A DNA stretch of 64,000 nucleotides from Clostridium tepidum (GTDB lineage: Bacteria > Bacillota > Clostridia > Clostridiales > Clostridiaceae), in contig NZ_MRAE01000006.1 in NCBI RefSeq assembly GCF_002008345.1, positions 56,602 to 120,601 on the forward strand. Reading direction: 5' to 3'. The notes under the pieces are model-generated. The model made no database searches and was not told the DNA's origin. It saw nothing but the letters and a program-made list of their open reading frames with translations. The position numbers and the translations under genes were made by a program. Every line of letters begins with the position of its first letter. Within the stretch, counting starts at the first letter, position 1. Positions 61,343 to 64,000 of this stretch are shown one piece after another.

Positions 61343-63253
61343 TTATATCCCTACTTTGTAGCGTATTTTTCTTTTCTCTTTTCGCTCATTGGTATTTTTA
61401 TTGTTATCTATCATGTATTTCATATATTTGTTACCAACAACTAAAGCACCTTGAACTGCACAGAATGAGAAGGCTACACATGGAACACCTCTCATACCTA
61501 TTTGTTCTACGTGACTTGCAAAGTCAATATGGTTATTTCCAAAACCTTCAGTTGTAACAAAAGCACCATCAACATCCATAGCTTCTATCATCATACCTAA
61601 TCTTTCAGATACATAGAATTTTTCACTGTTGATTTGTGGACTTCCTACAAATATAACTCCTGCTAAATCTATTTCTTCATCTTTCATGCATTCCATTACA
61701 AGAGGTTCTCTAAAGTAATGTCTTGAACATTCTTTTGAAGCAGGTCCAATACAAGTTAATGCATGGATACCACCATCTAATACTTCTGTTGGTGAAAGCA
61801 TTACTGGAACGTTTCCTAAGTCAACGTTTGGTTTAGCTCCTATTACTCCAACTGGTTCTAATGGTAATATTAAGTTATCGTGCATAGCACCTTGACCCAT
61901 TATTTCTTTAACAATTACAACTTTTTTCTTTCCTGGTCTTCTTACTTGTTCAAAAGTTTCAGTGTTAACTACTAATGAATCATCTTCAACAGCTTTTAAA
62001 GCTTCTCTAATTTCTTGAGTTATGAAATCTGTTGCTTTATGAGCAGCTAATGGACCTGGTCTTTCCATTCCTGTTCCTCTTTTTATAGTTACTTGAGTTT
62101 TTATAAATATTTCACCTTTATCAGGAGCACCTGGTCTTCCCCACATGATATTTTCTTCTAGTATACCTTCTGATGAACCAAATTCGCCTATTTGAACTCC
62201 ATCTTCATCTATACCAGTTACCATTACAATAGCTCCATCTATAACTCTTGTAACGCCTTCACCTAACTTAGCATCTAAACCTTCTTTAGTAGCTATTGGT
62301 TGTACGTCCATTATAGTTTCACTATAAGTGTTATATTTATCTGGAGTTATTATTTCTAATTTTATATCTTTAACTAATTCATCTACATTGAATGCATCTT
62401 CACAGATGTTTTCTCTTATATAAAGAGTTGTTCCTTCAATTTTAGTTTCTTTACCAAATTCTACTTTATCTATTTTGTAGTGTTTTCTTGTAACTGATCT
62501 TATTACTTTTTCTTCTAATTTAACTTCTTTTTTAGCTTCAACTGCTACTGGTGATGCAGTTACTGTACCTTTTTCAGCTTTTACTGCTGGAACAGCTACT
62601 GATTTTCCTGCACCTACTTTTCCATTTAAAGGAACTTCTATATCGATTCCTTTTCCTTCAGCTATTCTGATTCTTAAAGTTCCACCACTTATTGTCGCTT
62701 GTGTATCAGCACTCATGTTTACTTCCTCCTCAAATCCTTCTAATATATCAGGTGTTACAGGAGTTAAAGCTGGTGTATCAACTGATAAAGTTGCTCCAAT
62801 TACTTCTTTTCTTGTAAGTACTCTTTCATCTAATGAAATTAAAAGAGAATCTACAAGTTTTTCAAAATGCATTGGATTTTCTAAATCACTAGCTTTTATA
62901 GTATCTCCTGCTTTTAAGTTATATTTTAGAACTGCTTTTTCATTTTCTTCAGTTAATTCTTCTGAAACTTCTTCAGCTTTTTCTTCTGAATCACCTATAG
63001 TCTTAGCTCCTTCAACTATATCTGAAGTTAATGGTGTTAATGAATCCACAGTTTTTAACAATTTAGCTCCTATTACTTCTCCAACTTTTAAACAATTATC
63101 TGGAATAGTTAATAAACCTGAATCCACCATATCTGGGAATATTTCTGGATCTTCTAAGTTGTCAGCAGTTAATATTGTTCCTGCTTCTGCTCTACAACAT
63201 ACTACTGCAGATTCATTCTTTAATGCTTCTGCATGTTCTGGTGTCATTGACAT
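61343..63253 (-). CDS. prdA: D-proline reductase proprotein PrdA
   Basis: Proprotein of 636 residues; family members self-cleave at a cysteine to give the pyruvoyl subunit that binds proline. The cleavage candidate is Cys501 in GIHALTCIGPASKE, which leaves about 136 residues after it, short of the 23 kDa reported for the pyruvoyl subunit. Residues 16-85 and 107-173 repeat the same module. The in-frame end after NKYMKYMIDNNK differs from known PrdA; a PrdA-like tail IPMSEKRKEKYATK lies one nucleotide out of frame. AGGAGG precedes the ATG. It is cotranscribed with prdC and prdB. Confidence 0.9.
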   Translation of the reverse strand: MSMTPEHAEALKNESAVVCCRAEAGTILTADNLEDPEIFPDMVDSGLLTIPDNCLKVGEVIGAKLLKTVDSLTPLTSDIVEGAKTIGDSEEKAEEVSEELTEENEKAVLKYNLKAGDTIKASDLENPMHFEKLVDSLLISLDERVLTRKEVIGATLSVDTPALTPVTPDILEGFEEEVNMSADTQATISGGTLRIRIAEGKGIDIEVPLNGKVGAGKSVAVPAVKAEKGTVTASPVAVEAKKEVKLEEKVIRSVTRKHYKIDKVEFGKETKIEGTTLYIRENICEDAFNVDELVKDIKLEIITPDKYNTYSETIMDVQPIATKEGLDAKLGEGVTRVIDGAIVMVTGIDEDGVQIGEFGSSEGILEENIMWGRPGAPDKGEIFIKTQVTIKRGTGMERPGPLAAHKATDFITQEIREALKAVEDDSLVVNTETFEQVRRPGKKKVVIVKEIMGQGAMHDNLILPLEPVGVIGAKPNVDLGNVPVMLSPTEVLDGGIHALTCIGPASKECSRHYFREPLVMECMKDEEIDLAGVIFVGSPQINSEKFYVSERLGMMIEAMDVDGAFVTTEGFGNNHIDFASHVEQIGMRGVPCVAFSFCAVQGALVVGNKYMKYMIDNNKNTNERKEKRKIRYKVGI

Positions 63254-63285
63254 AAAACATAACCTCCTATTTTTTTATTTTTAAA

Positions 63286-64000
63286 TTATTCCTGTGGAAG
63301 TCTTCTTGTTAATGTGTAATCAATAGTTCTAAATATATGATCAGTATGATGATATACTGGAACTTTGGCTTTTGGAGCTATTTGCATAACTGTATTTGAA
63401 CAATCACTACAGTTTGATATTAGTATTCTTTCTGCTCCATCTTTTTTAAGCTGCATAACTGCAGCTGCTTGGCCTGGTCATTCACCAGGTGTTTTACATT
63501 TTCCTGGTCCATTTCCTTTACCCTTTGGATATTCTATGTTTTTGCAATCAACTACTCCTGCAATTTTTGCATTCATTTTAGTTGCTACATCTTTTAATCT
63601 TTCTTCATTAGCTCCACAGGCACATACTAGTAATCCTAATGGACCTTTATATTCTGGTAGTGGTATTGTAACTATAGCTCCACCAGATATTTTAGTAACT
63701 GCATCCTTTTCTATATCTCCAGCTTTTCCAGTGTATGGTCCACCTATTACTAGTTCGCCATATTCACCATCTATTCCACCAGATTTTTCTATTAAATCTT
63801 TTATTGGTGTTCCAACTGGCACTTGTAAGAATACATTTGGCTTGTTACCAGATTTTAGTTTCCCTATTACAGTTATATCCTTATCTATAACTGGTTTTCC
63901 TTCTTCTACAGCTCTTGTAATATTTGATAAAGTTTCAGCATTCATTACAATACATTTTGCTTCTATTGGAAGCTCTGTTACATCTAGCCATTTATCAAAT
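63286..64000 (-). CDS. prdC: PrdC, RnfC-like selenoprotein of proline reduction (partial, N-terminus outside)
   Basis: Electron-transfer protein thought to link NADH or the Rnf system to proline reductase. The C-terminal 237 residues are present; the reading enters at the window edge without a start. An in-frame TGA at 63478-63480 (TPGE-Sec-PGQAAAV) fits the known C-terminal selenocysteine of PrdC. Reading continues 63 codons, through ISNCSDCSNT and VYHHTDHIF, to the TAA at 63286. A 7-bp hairpin starts 11 bases after the UGA. The GGPYTGKAGD and CACGANE segments agree with an RnfC-type N-terminal half. Confidence 0.92.
63449..63466 (-). ncRNA. Candidate SECIS hairpin of prdC
   Basis: Stem AGCTGCA with TGCAGCT (7 bp) and loop GTTA, starting 11 bases after the Sec UGA. 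It shares CTGCAGTT...TGCAG with the prdB hairpin. Confidence 0.72.

Noticed and set aside
63286..63945. A short gene starting at the ATG at 63945 and ending at the TGA
   Set aside because: The frame is open to the window edge upstream and continues after the UGA as PrdC.

Overview
The window looks like the chromosome of a low-GC, spore-forming, amino-acid-fermenting Clostridium. The best fit is the proteolytic C. botulinum / C. sporogenes group. The reasons are very AT-rich DNA with clostridial codon use, strong AGGAGG-type ribosome sites, Firmicutes gene order (spoIIIE-tepA-dapG, nusA-infB, rpsB-tsf-pyrH-frr-uppS-cdsA, rnc-smc-ftsY-ylxM-ffh), and a D-proline reductase cluster at the right end that includes a small protein of the CBO2463/CBO2479 type. 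The species call is inference. Almost everything is on the minus strand; only yifB and yraN (38.1-40.1 kb) are on the plus strand.

Layout from left to right (transcription mostly runs right to left). 0-10.5 kb: start of pgsA, rimO, spoIIIE/ftsK, tepA, dapG, ymxH, an M16 peptidase, pnp and rpsO. 10.6-18.3 kb: the nusA-infB operon (rimP, nusA, rnpM, an L7Ae-like gene, infB, rbfA, nrnA, truB, ribF). 18.4-31 kb: polC, then MEP isoprenoid genes and membrane genes (ispG, rseP, dxr, an AI-2E-type permease, cdsA, uppS), frr and pyrH. 31-36.3 kb: tsf, rpsB, codY and topA. 36.7-41.1 kb: a DNA-processing island, dprA / yifB-yraN / rnhB. 41.4-56.3 kb: rbgA, lepB, rplS, trmD, rimM, khpA, rpsP, ffh, ylxM, ftsY, smc, a 32-residue membrane microprotein, a radical SAM protein, rnc, acpP, plsX, rpmF and a YceD-like gene. 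56.4-64 kb: ackA and pta, a TauE/SafE-type permease, and the Stickland D-proline reductase cluster prdB, a small gene, prdA and a window-truncated prdC.

The left 56 kb is a conserved housekeeping backbone for translation, RNA decay, protein targeting, phospholipid and isoprenoid synthesis, and chromosome segregation. Intrinsic terminators between most operons and several good sigma-A promoters divide it into units. The right end is catabolic: D-proline reductase uses proline as an electron acceptor, and Pta-AckA makes ATP from acetyl-CoA formed on the oxidative side of amino-acid fermentation.

The least routine content is in the prd cluster. prdB and prdC each contain an in-frame UGA, best read as selenocysteine, followed by a short hairpin suited to a bacterial SECIS. 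The two hairpins share a CUGCAGUU...UGCAG core. prdA has an N-terminal module duplication. At its 3' end a PrdA-like tail lies one nucleotide out of frame, suggesting a C-terminal deletion or frameshift. Other points are a hairpin between a near-consensus Shine-Dalgarno and the topA start codon, a perfect 13-bp inverted repeat over a putative -10 before ymxH-dapG, a terminator that contains the next operon's -35 element, and the microprotein gene coupled to smc. I found no tRNA, rRNA, insertion sequence, prophage or CRISPR array.
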